Source: Nageia nagi (Eukaryota; Pinophyta). From it: a DNA stretch of 64,000 nt. The translations under genes were made by a program, and so were the position numbers. Position 1 is the stretch's first letter, and the number at the start of each line of letters is the position of its first letter. The stretch covers positions 201,934,001 to 201,998,000 of the forward strand of contig JBITNC010000001.1 in assembly GCA_050084985.1 (NCBI GenBank), given 5' to 3'. The notes under the pieces are model-generated. The model was not told where the DNA came from, did not search any database, and worked only from the letters and a program-made list of their open reading frames with translations. Positions 10,843 to 22,904 of this stretch are shown piece after piece.

Positions 10843-11982
10843 TGTAATATTCCAAACTATGGCAAGCAAGATTTATAGCATAATATGCAAATTCCAATTT
10901 AACCTTATTACTCCAAACTTAAGTAAATTCTCGAAATGACCAAACTATGCCCTAGCTTGTGCAGAATATTTAATTGACTCAAATAAATGCAAATTACTCA
11001 TAAAAATAGGATGAAATAGGAAATTGCTCAAAATACTAAAAATAGGGCAAAACAACTCAAGCGACCAATATTCCAAAATTGAGGTGAATTAATGAGGCGA
11101 AATTATGCGATAAATACCAATATTCTCAAAATACTCAAACGAACCAAGAATGCAATCACAAGGAGCTCAAAATGTCTCCAAGGAGGAGACGTCTCACCAG
11201 GGAGCTAAGAACACCACAATGAAGATTCTAAAAATGCACCAAATTGTCCTCTTATGCTAGACGTCTCACTCCTAGGGCCAAGACTAGATGCTAGGATTCA
11301 AACTCCACCTTCAAAGTTGAACAACTAGGGTAGGTCTTCACTTGAACTGCACTAGGGCCTCCGAAGGTAATTTTTTGAATTTAGGGCCTATACCACTGAG
11401 AGAGGTTTCTTCTGCAAGATGGGATTTTTCTTAAAGGGTTTCGTCTCCACGAGAGGAAGAGAAGTTGTGCACTCCACCAAAGGGGGTTTGATAAAAGATA
11501 ACATGGATGATCCTCCAATGATGAGTCCTCCTCCTTTTATAGAGAGCAAGGAAATGCCTTATTCTAATTTGTGGTTGGCCGACCCAACATAGAAATATAA
11601 ATTCACTCCTAGACATTATAATTATCCTTCCTAGTTGGGCGTCCATCCATGAGGGGTCAAATTAGATCCTCAAGTTACAAAAATGGCCCACACCCAATAT
11701 TAAAATATAAATGACTCCAAAATTAGCTAACAAATCACTTTAACACCCCCAGAAGAGGGACGTCCAACTTGGGATGCTCTATTAATGCATTTTTGCATCC
11801 AAGAGTGAGACGCACATCATAATAGGGTCAAATTTATATTTTATTGTGTCCCACCAACACCAAACTAGTACAAAAATACAAATGTCACTCTAAATACTAA
11901 AAATTCACAAAGAAGATGAGCATTTTATTTTAAATGGCCTGGAAGATGGGAAGATGGAACGCCTTAATTTTGGAATATTACA
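10843..11982. repeat. Second TGTAATATTCC-type LTR-like element
   Basis: It begins TGTAATATTCCAAACTA and ends AATTTTGGAATATTACA, the same ends as the element at 5880-7358. The last about 25 bases align between the two (ACGCCTTAATTTTGG here, ATGCCAAAATTTTGG there). The flanks GGGAG and AGGAC do not form a convincing TSD. A reverse-strand TATA-like CTATAAAAGGAGG lies at about 11530-11545, hinting at minus orientation. The right end joins LINE coding sequence. Confidence 0.5.
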
Positions 11983-12935
11983 AGGACTATCATAGAGATC
12001 CAAATGACACTTTTACAGCGATCAAAGAAAACGTATATTCAACATACTTGGGTTGTTCCACAACATCCTCTCGCACCCAAGTTATTAAATTACTCCCAGC
12101 ATTTCTTGCAGCTTAACACAGGATTGATATTCCCCATGGTTACATCGGTTTACCCCTTCCTCTTGGACTAAGGATGTTCCTTGGACGGTTCAGAATGTGC
12201 TCCCACCAACTACGAGTTGAGATGAATCACCATTTAGCATGCGAGCTTCAAGTGTGTAGATTATGCTCACTCAAGCCAAAGATTGAGGATCATTTCAGCT
12301 TCAAGTGCTCAGTTTACTATGAGATTCGACAACGATACCACTATGTCTTTCGAGACTCTCACAACTCGATCTTGACCTTCTTCCATTATTCGGATCAGCG
12401 TTGTGCAGCACTTTATATCAAAGAGACATTCCTTCTCAAGAAACGTCTCTTATCTGACACTCGATACTTAACAGGAGACCACTAGATTACCTTGTTTTTT
12501 CAGCCTTTGTCAAGCGAGGGAGCGCATAGGAGGATGAGAGATAGTCCCCCTCCACCTATCTGACGCACCAAGCAACAACTGTATCTTGATCCTATGCCTC
12601 AACTATCTCAGCGGATCACATCCTTCTTTAGCCCTAGCAGCATTGATGAGACCATAGTAATCACAACTTAGAGGGATTCTAGTTGGGATGGACTCCTGCC
12701 TCTTATCTGATCTTGGCTACCCAACACTTAGAGTTAGTTATGTTATTCATTTATGTGTTACTTTTCTTTAGGGTCTAGCCCCTTTATGGCACTTATGTAT
12801 TGTTCTTTCATAGTTTGTTTTCTTGTAGTGAGAGCCCCTCTAGGCCTCACATGTTGTGTCATATAGCTGTACTTCACAGTCCCATTGACTGCTTTTCGTC
12901 ACCCATGGACATTAATAGAATTTCTTTCTTTCAAC
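11983..12935 (+). pseudogene. LINE reverse-transcriptase C-terminus with Cys-His finger, broken
   Basis: Plus-strand translation gives a continuous LINE-like tail: DYHRDPNDTF, then HRIDIPHGYIGLPLPLGLR, a stretch of the type seen after RT in some non-LTR elements (FRMCSHQLRVEMNHHL), then a CRLC...H...C finger (C-x2-C-x8-H-x4-C) at about 12250-12305. A TAA at 12114-12116 interrupts it where CAA (Gln) would fit, and the frame ends with TAG at 12483-12485. The 3' untranslated tail ends near 12935 with the sequence shared with 5690-5790. The N-terminal RT is missing, as in 5'-truncated LINE copies. Confidence 0.6.
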
Positions 12936-14849
12936 AATATTACACTTCCATTATTGATCTTCCAAACCCCAAAATTAAGGCACTAGACATTTGTTTGCTT
13001 ACAGTTTCTATTCAAGGATCCATTTTTCTTGCATAGCATTTTCACTAGATCCCTTTTGTGCACTGATTCAACAATTATCTATTTTCCCATTTCACAATAT
13101 ACAAGTGAAAGTTATGTCCTTCGCATCAATCTAGAAATAGCTATTTTGTTTGCCATTGGTTCTGATGTATATAATCTCAGTTTTCCTTGAAACATCAGTC
13201 GATCTCTATTGGGTTAAAACACTTCTTTTTACAAGTTGCATTATTTTTGCTCCTAAACCCAACTGGTGGCTTCCACACTCCTCCATGAAACTTTTGAGTC
13301 ACCATTTGGCACCACAAAAAGGTTCATGGATATGGACTCCAACCGCGATGAAGCTTTAGCATATGCTTCCCCATGATAAAACTATTTCTGCCCCAATTTT
13401 ATAGTCCCATAATTTCCCATGTGTATTTGGTAACCTGTATAGGGGTTCAGGCAGGTATTCAACAATGATCCAATAGTAACCCAAGACAATCCAACTGCCC
13501 TATCTTGGCGATCTATCTCCAATGCATCCTTGAGTGTCAAACAACTTGATTGTCCAAATTTGGTGGCCACAAGCACTTCCGTGTGCTTCCACCACTCATC
13601 AAAGGCTTCTTGTACAGTTAGGACAGTCACTGGTCCTCATCAGGCAGCTTATCAAATCTAACCAGATCCATGTCAGATATCCACATGTTCTATTCAGCAC
13701 TGATGTTTATCCTTTGAGGATCGCAAGCAATTAAGTGCTGTAATATTTTTAGGAATACTGATAATGTAAGCAAATAATGGCTTATACTTGTAAATCATAG
13801 TAAAGGATTTTATCAACATCAAATCTGTCAAACCAAGGAGCTGAATCTCACCAGTTATGAGGTTTAGCAAATAAGGACCACATCACCTCTACAACCTTCA
13901 TATTTATAGCATGCGGTTTAGGCAACCATCATGTCAACCAATCTCTGATCCATTTTAATACATTTTACATGCCCAACACGTCAATCACTCTGTAAACAGC
14001 AAATAAGCATGCCAAGTTACTATATGTGCAACTGCTAATGAAACTGCAAGTGGACAAAATGTGCTACTGTGTAAGATCTGAAGCTGTTTCAACCAGGCAG
14101 AAAACTAAATTGACATATAAGAATCCATTCTTTTTAATTCTCACGTTTTCAACCAAAAATGAAAATTCTAGGAAATAAACTGCATTTCAGTCAACAGAAG
14201 AAACACACCAGAATCTGAAAAAAAAAATAGAAATTTACTGCATTCTAAATAACATTTTCAGACAAGTCTACTGTTGATCAGTTTCTTTGAAGTAGCTGAC
14301 TTCAGATTCTTTTTCACACTTCAAAGCCCACTTTATGGTATCTAACATTCTTTGGGATGCCTCTATTTATTCATTGGCATACTCCAAACCCTAGGCGCCT
14401 AGCTCAAGCGTCAATAAAAATAAATAAATATTTGTTTTCCTGATATGACATTAATCACTTAAAATGTGTCAAATTTAATGTTAATAATCAAGTAACATGG
14501 CACTAGTGTAATAAAATCAAATTGTCTAAGTAGCCAATAAACCCCGACACCTCATCAATAAATCAGTCAGTTTGAGAACCACTTGCTAGAAAGACCAAAG
14601 ATAAAGCACTATGAACAGCTGTCTCAAACCCAAATCCAACGACAAGTTGGATGAAATGGTCCTATCCTCAGAAGCCCTCTGAAAGCCCCTAAGAAATAGG
14701 AATAAGTTTTCCCCAGGGCACTTATAATGATGAGACTAATGGTGAGGCCCTTGCCTCCAACTGACTACTTAAAATTTTTAAGTGCTCATAAAATATAAGA
14801 AATGGTCCCAAACTCATAAAAATACCAAAGAAATAACTAAAACCAATTC
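12936..14849. other. Unassigned region, possible gene or TE debris
   Basis: A minus-strand frame at 13382-13630 (82 codons, containing QEAFDEWWKHTEVLVATKFG) reads like real protein, and the sequence continues in other frames on both sides. I do not recognise it. From 13740 to 14780 I see only AT-rich sequence without domains. It could be the remains of an exon of a minus-strand gene, but no splice pair is convincing. Confidence 0.3.
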
Positions 14850-15170
14850 TTACAAGGATATACTTCTCTCGCAATTGCCCCTCACCCACAGAAAAGTATA
14901 GAAACGGGCTTGTGGGTTCTGCAAATGTTGACTCAATGAAAAGTGGACATTACAAGTCCACCCTTCCCAAAATTCTGGTACCAAACAATGTAATGACCAA
15001 TGTTTAAGTATTTTTGGCCCCTCCCAAGTAGTATCCTCTATGGGTAGGCCCCTCCAATAGACCAAGCACTCCAAGATGGCCATGTTCCTCAATCTCTTCT
15101 CTCTAGCAGCATCTACATAGCTCTCGCAACTCACTCTCCCCTACATCATCAAGTTCCACTTCATCTACAA
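14850..15170 (-). pseudogene. Chromodomain end of a chromovirus polyprotein
   Basis: Minus-strand translation gives REKRLRNMAILECLVYWRGL followed by PIEDTTWEGPKIL. This is the signature of the C-terminal chromodomain fused to integrase in chromoviral Ty3/gypsy elements (xEYLVKWKGLPxEDATWE). The acidic lead (VDEVELDDVGE) is readable in another frame just upstream, showing a frameshift. No integrase core or LTR could be traced, so this is an isolated remnant. In the family this domain binds modified histones and guides integration. Confidence 0.65.
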
Positions 15171-15639
15171 TGGTATTCATTTACAATGGAATCTTCTATG
15201 CAAACAACCTTTAATCAAAAATGGATACACGATGCTCTCAGGGAATTCCAAACTCTAAGACCATTAGATCATGTAAATCAAAGATGTCCACGTTGAGCTA
15301 CAACAAAATTTGCAACCAAATCACTAACTAGAGAAAAGAGGAATGGCTTTAAAGAACTTTTGTCACCATTCCAATAGTAGTTGTAGGAGAATAGAATAGA
15401 ATTGTATATATATACACACATGAGTGACCAAAGATAGGTCAATAGAACTCGATAGTAAAATCCAATGAAAAAGAAAAAACACTAAGGTTAAGACCCTAGG
15501 CACTAACAAAAATGTTATAAAACTATACAATCTCAAGTGAGATCAAAAAAAGAGGCCAAGGAGTGTCTGAGAGAAATGTGTATAGGGTGGAAAACCACAA
15601 ACAACGAACAATCATGTGGATCACAAGGTCGAGGCAATA
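15171..15639. other. Unassigned spacer
   Basis: No recognisable gene. It contains a short TATATATATACACAC run near 15405-15420. Confidence 0.3.
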
Positions 15640-18430
15640 GGAGCACCATCATCATCTACCACTATGATGGGATTGATGGCAGGTCTGATCACCTCGAGCA
15701 AAGAGTGTCTTGAATCATAAGCGATGTGTGAGATCTCTCGAGAGTATCTCCTAGCATTCAAGGCCAATGAATCATCTATAGTAGAAAGAAAGTTGGTGAT
15801 ATGTAATTGTCGTTTGAGTTGGGGTAAATTGGCAACTATCTATGAGGTTAGGCGGTGTCATGTCAACGTATGGGCATGTTGAACGATGTTGTTTGAGGGG
15901 TGTTTCATCCTTGTGGAGTCTAGGATGGGCTGCAAAAAGAAGCTGATCAATTTGGTGTCCTAAGGGATCTCTACAAATCGTTATAAAGCTCCACGATTGA
16001 ACATAGTGACCTCTCATTAGAGGACCTAACACCTTTAGTCAAGGTAACAGAAAAAAGTGGACAAGGAACTTTCATACTCCTATAAGCAATGATACCATCC
16101 CCAAATCTCAAACTAGGGCATCAGAATATCAAGTGCTCTTCATTTCTACCTGCTACAGAGAGAAAAGCACACAAGTCCCAGCAAGTTGAGGAATATGATG
16201 GTATGTTTCAACTCAAAGTTGATGGGAACAAACTCACAAGTGGTTGAGGGGAATCCTCAAGCCATTGATCAAGGGGAATCCTTAGGTTGTTGGTTGCGGA
16301 GAAAGATGATCACATTGTTAAGTTGAAAGACATAATCAATAAACTCAAACAATCTCAAGCCTCCCTACTGCTGAAATTCCATAACAACAAGTGCAATGCA
16401 TGATTTCTGAATTTAAAAACACACAATCAAATATTCTTACCAAACATGAACACCTAGAGCAAGAGACCACTACTCAACAATAGTCCATTTAGAAACAAGT
16501 TGAAGAACAGAATTCGTGGCTGCAAATTGTTGAAGGAAAGAAAGCCACTCCTTGTGGTTGAAATGTCAATGTAGACAAAATCTAAAGAGGAGAGGGTACA
16601 TCATTCCAAAAAACTCAATCTCTAAGTTCATGTCCTCCCAAAAAACATCGATACTCTAGAAGTTGGTCATGGTTTCTTGCATGAGACTTTGGATTTGAAA
16701 GATATTTCTCTCAACAAGGCTTAGACTTCTTCGAGTGACACTCTTGTTATCCATTTATCAACAGGAGAACATTTGTGGGCGTTTAGAGCTAAAAAAAAGG
16801 TTAGTTTCTCTATCATAGAAGATTTACATGGATGAAGACCTCACTTGTCTTCAAATGAAGGAGCTCCACAAGGCCCGCAACCTATTCATGGCTACAAGGA
16901 TCGAGGAAAATGGGCTATAATTTGGAACTATGGGGCAATGATTCACGATTGTCCCCCCTCATGGTGGGCACACCTTGGCCAACTAAATGAAGGTGCTCCC
17001 AAGTCTGAATGGGTAGTGATAGGATTGATATTGTTTGTTGGAATTGTAATGGCATAGTATGGTGTTCTTTGAGTATCTTCCAGGATATAGTCTCATCATG
17101 GGATCTTATCTTTCTCATGGAGACTCATGAGAGCCCCAAACGGACACTTCTCTCTATTATAGATTAATATTGGATTTCAACTTTCAAGTAGGAAACCAAA
17201 AGATCAGGAGATGTTCATAGATTTGGGGGCTAGCTTGTCTCATTCATGATCACCTTCGACCTCAAGTCTCATTAGTAGCCTTTGACATACACTCGCTATA
17301 TGTGGATCTGAGTTCAGAGGGGCACACCCCTCTACCATGATGTTTTCATTGTCACATGTTATTTCCCCCAACTTCTTCATCGTTTGTTGTGCATACTAAC
17401 AATGACCCACACATGGACCCTTACCTGAAGATCTTTGATCATTCCTCAATGGGTGATGTCCATACTAGAACCTATTAGATGCCCATACATGAGCTCAAGA
17501 ATGATGAGCTTTGCATCCGAGAATTGGATCTTGGGGATTTTGGATTATAGAGAACTTTTGCAAAGGGGAATAGAGAGGGGAATAGTCTTGTTATAGCATA
17601 TGGGGGTCATCTTCTTCAACTTGGTGAATCACAAGGTCTATATTCTTAATGAGCTACCTTGTTTCCATATTTCAACATATTTACTTGCTTCCCCCGTAGT
17701 GGGGTGCAAGTGTGGTGGACTACGCCCTTTCTAGCATGTCTTTGATCCCCCATATTCATAATCTTCATGTCTACCACCATCTCCCCATAGCAGATCAAGG
17801 TACTTTGACTTTCGTTCTCAACATGGTGTCTCAACCCCCTATCCCACCTTCCTCCTCTTGATGTCCCCTAGTACTCACCACCCCACTATCCATTTCAATG
17901 CTTGGTATACCGATGACTATGCCAACTGTCTATCCCAATGTTTGACCATTGAACTATTCACCTCCCCCTTTCTACCGCCACCACCAAATATGAGTTTTTA
18001 TCCCACACCCTTTGGGTGGCAACCTTGACTCTTTTCTCCATATAACACATCACTCCAAGTCCTCTCGCCCTTTTGGGTGTTGTCCTAGGAATCATTGGTA
18101 CAACGAGTAAAAGTCTATGCATCGAAAACTCCATTTTGCTTTAACCCATGATCTACCATCCATATCAACCTTGCGGATAGATTATCGTTGTCTTCTTAGA
18201 TGAAAAAGAACAAGAGTTTCTCACATTGATACGATGTGAGCTCGTTGATTCTGTCCACCATTCTCCTAAGATCTTTTGGCGTACCCTTCTATCGAGGACA
18301 CCTTCTCCATCAAACATTGACACTGGGCATGGGTCTCCTGTGTTAATTCTCTTTATGATATCCCTCATTAGCAGGTTCTACATGTTTCTTCCCATTTCCC
18401 TTCTTATCTATTATTTTGCCCAATAGACTT
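15640..18430 (+). pseudogene. L1-type LINE remnant: ORF1-like region and APE endonuclease
   Basis: The plus strand around 17020-17140 reads IDIVCWNCNGIVW and DLIFLMETHES across small frameshifts. This is the N-terminal signature of the L1 apurinic-like endonuclease (WNCRG, then IFLMETK). It continues with GGLACLIHDHL (about 17220), a CYFPQ-like stretch, and around 17640-17720 a GLYILNELPCF...GCKCGG segment at the place of the family's asVVDY loop. Upstream, 16290-16500 holds a charged, coiled-coil-like stretch (VKLKDIINKLKQSQ) and 15640-16030 another open stretch, both plausible ORF1 remains. Many stops are present and no RT follows, so it is a truncated, dead copy. Confidence 0.55.
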
Positions 18431-18442
18431 TCAAATGACCAA

Positions 18443-18496
18443 CCAAAAATATTTGCATTGGTCCACCAAAAATATTTGCATTGGTCCACCAAAAAT
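18443..18496. repeat. 23-bp tandem repeat
   Basis: CCAAAAATATTTGCATTGGT repeats at 18443, 18466 and 18489 with period 23, the last copy partial. Confidence 0.85.
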
Positions 18497-20252
18497 ACAA
18501 TTATCAAAAACATGAATAAAACAACAATTATTTGAATTCCAATTGATCTATTATGTTGGGCATCTAAAAGGAGAAAGGAAGCTTCACATTCTTTTAAATA
18601 AATGCAACATGATTCTTTAGAATCCTTACCTACATACTAAAGCTTAACACAATATTTATTAATATCATAAGTCGTAACTAAGGATCTCTAGAAATCCAAA
18701 CCCTCTATTCTATAATTAATTTTGTGGACAGAATTTTCAGAACTTTTAAAAACCACCACCATTATAATTGTTATCGCACAATTGTGATCCTTGACCCTAT
18801 ACTATTGTTGCAAGCAGAAGACCCATCCATGACTGGAAAAAAAAACCCATAAAATGTCTACAAAGAGTTCCTGAGTCAGAGAAATTAAAGTGTTGTGCCG
18901 TACCAGGGCACGATTCCCATTACTCGCCAGAATTCCAGAATCGTAACCAAAGCCATATCCAGCTTTCATGGCTGGACCTGGACATGCACGTTCCGGAGCC
19001 CTGCAAGAAGGCTTCGAGCCTTAGGATCTTCTCTACTCAGACATTGTTGAATTAATGCTATGTGTACAAGGCCTTTCTTCCTCTCGCACCACATAACTCT
19101 CCTCCTTCTTCCTCTCGATAACAACCTATCATCACTTCCAAATGCCCATATCCGTTTATCGTGTGGATATATTGGAAACAGTAGGACATCATAAATAATG
19201 TAAATATTAAGTTCCTATGTTGGTGACATAGACCTCCACAAGAATTAAGATTAAAGCGAAAACCATACAACCAAGCACACACTGTTGGAATTTAGCTATT
19301 CTTTTTAATGTGTGAGCAAAAAATGAATAGCAGAAAAATAAACAGACAGATAAAAGAGAAACACCATCATATAAGGAGGTTCACTCAACATCTTGTTGAG
19401 TTACATCTTGAAAAAAACACCAACACAATAATTCCATTATTCCGGCAATTAAAAATTACAATGAAGGAAGAGCCAAAGAGCAATCGTGTTGCAACACCCT
19501 CTCTTCATCTATCAAAACTTCTCAAACAGGGATTTCTTCTTCATCCACAACATAATCACTCCATCGTAACTACAAGCAATTCCTCCCATCTTCTATCTGG
19601 AGGAATACACACCAGAATGCCTTCATAGACATCCTTCAGTAATGCCATCATAAGCATTACCACACACTCAGCCATCGCAACCCTGCAATGTTCAACTCAA
19701 CATTACATCAGAGCACTCCTTGCAAGGCTACATCTTGCCTTTCCAAGCACTCACACCGTACACTGTGCTCAAATTGTATATTTCAACACACAAATTCTAT
19801 ATATAAGAATTCTCATCCTAAAATAGATTCATCAATCATGCATTATCCAGGAGTGTACATCCGTCTAGGAATTGGAGATGCATGCCAACTGAGCCCATAC
19901 ATTTTACCAAATCAGTTGGATAACTTCGCCTTCTACCAATTTGTGTCAATCTCCTCAACGATCCTTTGCATGTGTTCCACGCCCTTTGGCTGAATCAGGA
20001 TCCACTACCCAACACACACATTCTGAAAACAAAGGAAATGAGGCAAAGAGAGAGAGCAATTATGATTCATATTATCATTATTCTGAAAATATAAGCACAA
20101 GTCTCGGCTTAATTGCAATCTTGTTAACAATAATGTTCAGTAACTATGGGCATAGCATAAGTTGGAGTACTGACCAAAGGACTTGGAGAGAGCGATGTCA
20201 TGTATGCTAGTTATTTAAATTGCAGAGAGCAAAGAATGAAATATTTACTTAC
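18497..20252. other. Downstream/intronic region of the pseudouridine synthase gene, no exon found
   Basis: This stretch follows the second exon of the minus-strand gene at 20253-20458 and would be intron 2. I looked on the minus strand for the next expected exon (starting with a valine-lysine-asparagine type stretch) and did not find it. Local frames such as 19308-19628 plus have no recognised domain. Confidence 0.4.
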
Positions 20253-20458
20253 ATGAGCAATGAATTCGAAGTAATAAGGCCGCACCAGCCGCTTCCCTGC
20301 AAATAAGACGAATATATATATGAGGGCTTGCAACCATGGAAGATTAATGGTGCATGAATGACCTTACCTTGATGGAAGATGTAATCGTGGGGCTTAGGAG
20401 GGTTTTCAGGAGTCTCCCATACGATTCCACTTATGCTGGTCTCATCTGCTACTGCCAT
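20253..20458 (-). CDS. RNA pseudouridine synthase 7-like, exons 1 and 2 (partial gene)
   Basis: Exon 1 is 20458-20368 and exon 2 is 20296-20253, separated by a 71-bp intron (20367-20297) with a GTAAGG donor and a TTTGCAG acceptor. A GTAAGT donor follows exon 2 at 20252. The joined frame begins MAVADETSISGIVWETPENP and continues through KPHDYIFHQGKR to LVRPYYFEFIAH. The motifs VWxTPxNPP, DYIF and VRPYYFEFIxHV are those of the N-terminus of plant RNA pseudouridine synthase 7, an RluA-type enzyme that isomerises uridine to pseudouridine in RNA. The S4-like and catalytic domains lie in later exons, not found at lower coordinates. The ATG is the first in the frame. The region upstream is occupied by a large TE nest. 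Whether the gene is complete and expressed cannot be told from here. Confidence 0.8.
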
Positions 20459-20874
20459 GGATGACGACCTTCTTAGATAGGACCTCCTCTACACAGCTGT
20501 AGGGAAATGCAGAAAGCATTAGTTTTCCGTTTCTTATTTTCATTTTTTATATTTAGATGTTAAGGAAAGTCTTTTCGATGATATTTTAGTTTATTTTTAA
20601 AAGTGAAGGGAAGCATAGATAATATTTTTTTAATTAAAAAAGTTAATTATTTTAAAAAGAATATAAACGTATTTTTATATATAAATAGGTGGATTAAGTA
20701 TATTTTTAGAGGTATTTCTATTAATTTAAGTGAGTTATGAGAAGTATCAAAAATTATAAAAAAAAAATTCAAAAATTGAATCATACGATTTTACAATTAT
20801 TTAAGCATTCAAATTGGCAAAGGTATAGGGGAGGTCCTCGTTCTCGATAAGATACTATAAATCATTATTAGGTG
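20459..20874 (-). promoter_or_regulatory. Short 5' flank of the pseudouridine synthase gene
   Basis: Only about 400-800 bp separate the start codon from repeat and LINE sequence. The segment is very AT-rich between 20520 and 20780 (long T and A runs). I see no firm TATA box or other element, so this label rests on position only. Confidence 0.3.
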
Positions 20875-20940
20875 TGCTTGGAATGTGCCACCCATCATTT
20901 GCATTCGTGCTTGGAATGTGCCACCCATCATTTGCATTCG
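20875..20940. repeat. 33-bp perfect tandem duplication
   Basis: TGCTTGGAATGTGCCACCCA begins at 20875 and again at 20908. The two 33-bp units are identical, so the duplication is recent. Confidence 0.95.
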
Positions 20941-21239
20941 TGCTCAATCCATTACCCCCATATCGTTGCCCAAGCCACACTTTCCAAGACCATCTTTGCT
21001 CAAAATAACTTGGTCACTAATGTCATCAAAGGTAGGAGCATCATCTCCATCTTCCTAACCAACAACTAGATCAAAGGTAGTTAGGCAAATAGCTCGACCA
21101 CTGTTATGGTAGGAAGAGCCAGCACCACCAATATGCATGTGTGTGCTAAAAGGATGAAGCTAAGACCAATGCCTCTTCGTAGAATTAGTCGAGGTGTGTA
21201 TGGGAGGTCATCTTTTAGAATAAGAGTTAATTAAAGGGA

Positions 21240-22275
21240 TCTTAGGACCTGGAGTATTACTGCAAAGATAAATCCAGAGGGACCTGACTAACAATATGGG
21301 TTGCATTACCCCAACAATCTATAAATTTGTGAAGGTGTTGAATCTCCATGTTGACCTTATCCATTTGCACATAAATTTGCAACCATGAATCATAAAAAAT
21401 ATCATACTTCATAGCCACTGAAAAAGATATATTAGTTTCTTACAAAGAAAAAATAACTTTGTATGGGTCTTCCATAAATGATGCATAATGTCAATTCTAA
21501 AAATGTTCCAAACTTCAAGAAAGGGCTTAGAGAAATCAAGAGGATCCCCTAGGAGTACTTGCACCTAAGAAAAGGAAGTAGGCATAAAAGGTCTAAACAA
21601 GGATTCAATTTCCTCCCAGGTAGAGCAAGCTTTCCTACAAACCCATAAAAGATGGAGAACATCTTCATATTCTCCACAAAAATATTAAGTAGGATTCTCC
21701 ACGTTCGTATGTTCAAGTCTTTTCCCAATTGGAAGTCCTTGGTGAAGAATACTCCAAGCAAGGAAAGCTTCCTTTAGCTCAAAATAGAATGCCCATACTA
21801 TCTTGAAATGAACACTCCACATGGAGGCCAAGTAGATAAGAATCATAAGATCTCACAGCTAATTACGCTTGGAAGCCATGGACAAATGGGGAGAAAATCA
21901 AGAATACCCCAAATGAGATTTATATTGTAACAAGGGAACATTCTTGTGTCAACTCCAATCCAACCACTAAGGTTTTTGAAAATTTGCATCATTTTTAGGC
22001 CATGACAAAAAAAGAATATAGCCAAGCATTGTGTCATAGGTATACTTATCATCATGTTTCAAATTGTAAATTTATTTGAATCTATCCTAAGGGATATGGG
22101 ATTGCTACAATTCCTTTTTGTAAAAGTGTAATAACATAAGACCACCAAACATTGAAGGGAGAGATTGAGGTTCCTTTTTCGCAACCTTGTCCCTTCCAAC
22201 AAAGCCAAGGTTTGAAAGCCTCCCAAGCTTTCCATATGTTTTGAATAACACAAGAATCTTTGGTCTTGATAAGGA
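21240..22275 (-). pseudogene. L1-type LINE, piece 3 (C-terminal zf-RVT region and 3' part)
   Basis: Read on the minus strand across frameshifts this gives IWKAWEAFKPWL (about 22215-22255) and FLAWSILHQGLPIGKRLEHTN followed by a CGEYEDVLHLLWVCRKACSTW stretch (about 21620-21765). That is the zinc-binding zf-RVT domain at the end of plant L1 RT proteins, where FCPRC...EHLFFxCPxA is usual. Stops and shifts are frequent. The piece is directly continuous with 31264-31852 once the copia element 22276-31263 and one copy of its TSD are removed. The 3' terminus and poly(A) could not be located; about 21240 is an estimate. Confidence 0.7.
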
Positions 22276-22775
22276 TGTTAGAATTTGTAATGAAATATTG
22301 TGAATATCTAAACTCCTTGTAAGTTCAATTAAGCACTTAAAGGATATGTAGATACCTTAAGGGATTAATTGAATTCTTTATTATGTGTGGACTTTGACCT
22401 AACCATGGGGTTAGTTGGTAGGTTAAAGTTAGGTCACACATTTATTGTAACCCTAACCTTACCCTTGGGTTAAACGGAGGTTAGGGAGGTGCTCTCAAGC
22501 TATAAATAGAGGGCCTCTCCTCTTGTAACATATCTAAGTTTTGGAGTAAGATTACTCTACTAGGTTGTGTAGGAGAGGAAGAGAATTGTAGTAAGAGGTG
22601 CATAGATTGAGAATAGAGAACTAGTTGTGGATGTACTCCCAAGGAGGGAGGAACCACATTATATTGGTGTCATATTGTGTGAATGTGTTAGTAGCTTGTA
22701 GATGTTGCATGTTGAATGTGATTGAGCTTTCTATAGTCTTGGACCTTGGGAATTAGAGTAGTGCTAATTCTCTCA
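22276..22775 (+). repeat. 5' LTR of copia-1
   Basis: It starts TGTTAGAATTTGTAATG and ends CTAATTCTCTCA. TATAAATAGA at 22501-22510 is a good TATA box, with the transcription start expected about 30 bp downstream. It differs from the 3' LTR at two nearby positions (AGCACTT here against ATCATTT) and at one G/A near 22707. Confidence 0.95.
22501..22510 (+). promoter_or_regulatory. TATA box in 5' LTR of copia-1
   Basis: The sequence CTATAAATAGAGGGCCTCTC has a consensus TATA box. The same CTATAAATAGAG-type box occurs in the 3' LTR (30989) and, in reverse, in the LTR of the second copia element (32838-32846). Confidence 0.7.
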
Positions 22776-22777
22776 AT

Positions 22778-22790
22778 TGGTATCTAGAGC
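22778..22790 (+). promoter_or_regulatory. Primer binding site of copia-1 (initiator tRNA-Met type)
   Basis: TGGTATCTAGAGC lies two bases after the LTR end. It equals the usual plant copia PBS TGGTATCAGAGC, complementary to the 3' end of initiator tRNA-Met, with one extra T. Confidence 0.8.
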
Positions 22791-22791
22791 T

Positions 22792-22904
22792 TGGTGTGGA
22801 AGCTCTTCTTCTACATCTTGGAGGTTCTTCATCTTTCTTCATTCCTTTGGTGTGGAAGCTCTTCTTCTACATTTTGGAGGTTCTTCATCCTTCTTCATTC
22901 CTCA
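22792..22904 (+). repeat. 56-bp tandem duplication in copia-1 leader
   Basis: TGGTGTGGAAGCTCTTCTTC begins at 22792 and at 22848. The two units are almost identical through GGAGGTTCTTCATC. It sits directly after the PBS. Confidence 0.9.

Noticed and set aside
11934-11982. The LINE-like frame appears to continue upstream through the LTR end (WKMGRWNALILEYY)
   Set aside because: The last 25 bases align with the end of the element at 5880-7358, so they belong to the LTR-like element; the open frame there is probably chance.
10838-11987. TSD for the second TGTAATATTCC element (GGGAG and AGGAC)
   Set aside because: Only 3 of 5 bases match; not counted as evidence.
19308-19993. Plus-strand frames of about 100 codons as candidate genes
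   Set aside because: His/Thr/Ser-rich composition with no domain; they lie in the presumed intron of the minus-strand pseudouridine synthase gene.
22450-22480. Telomere-like ACCCTAACC in the copia-1 LTR
   Set aside because: Single unit without tandem repetition; not telomeric.
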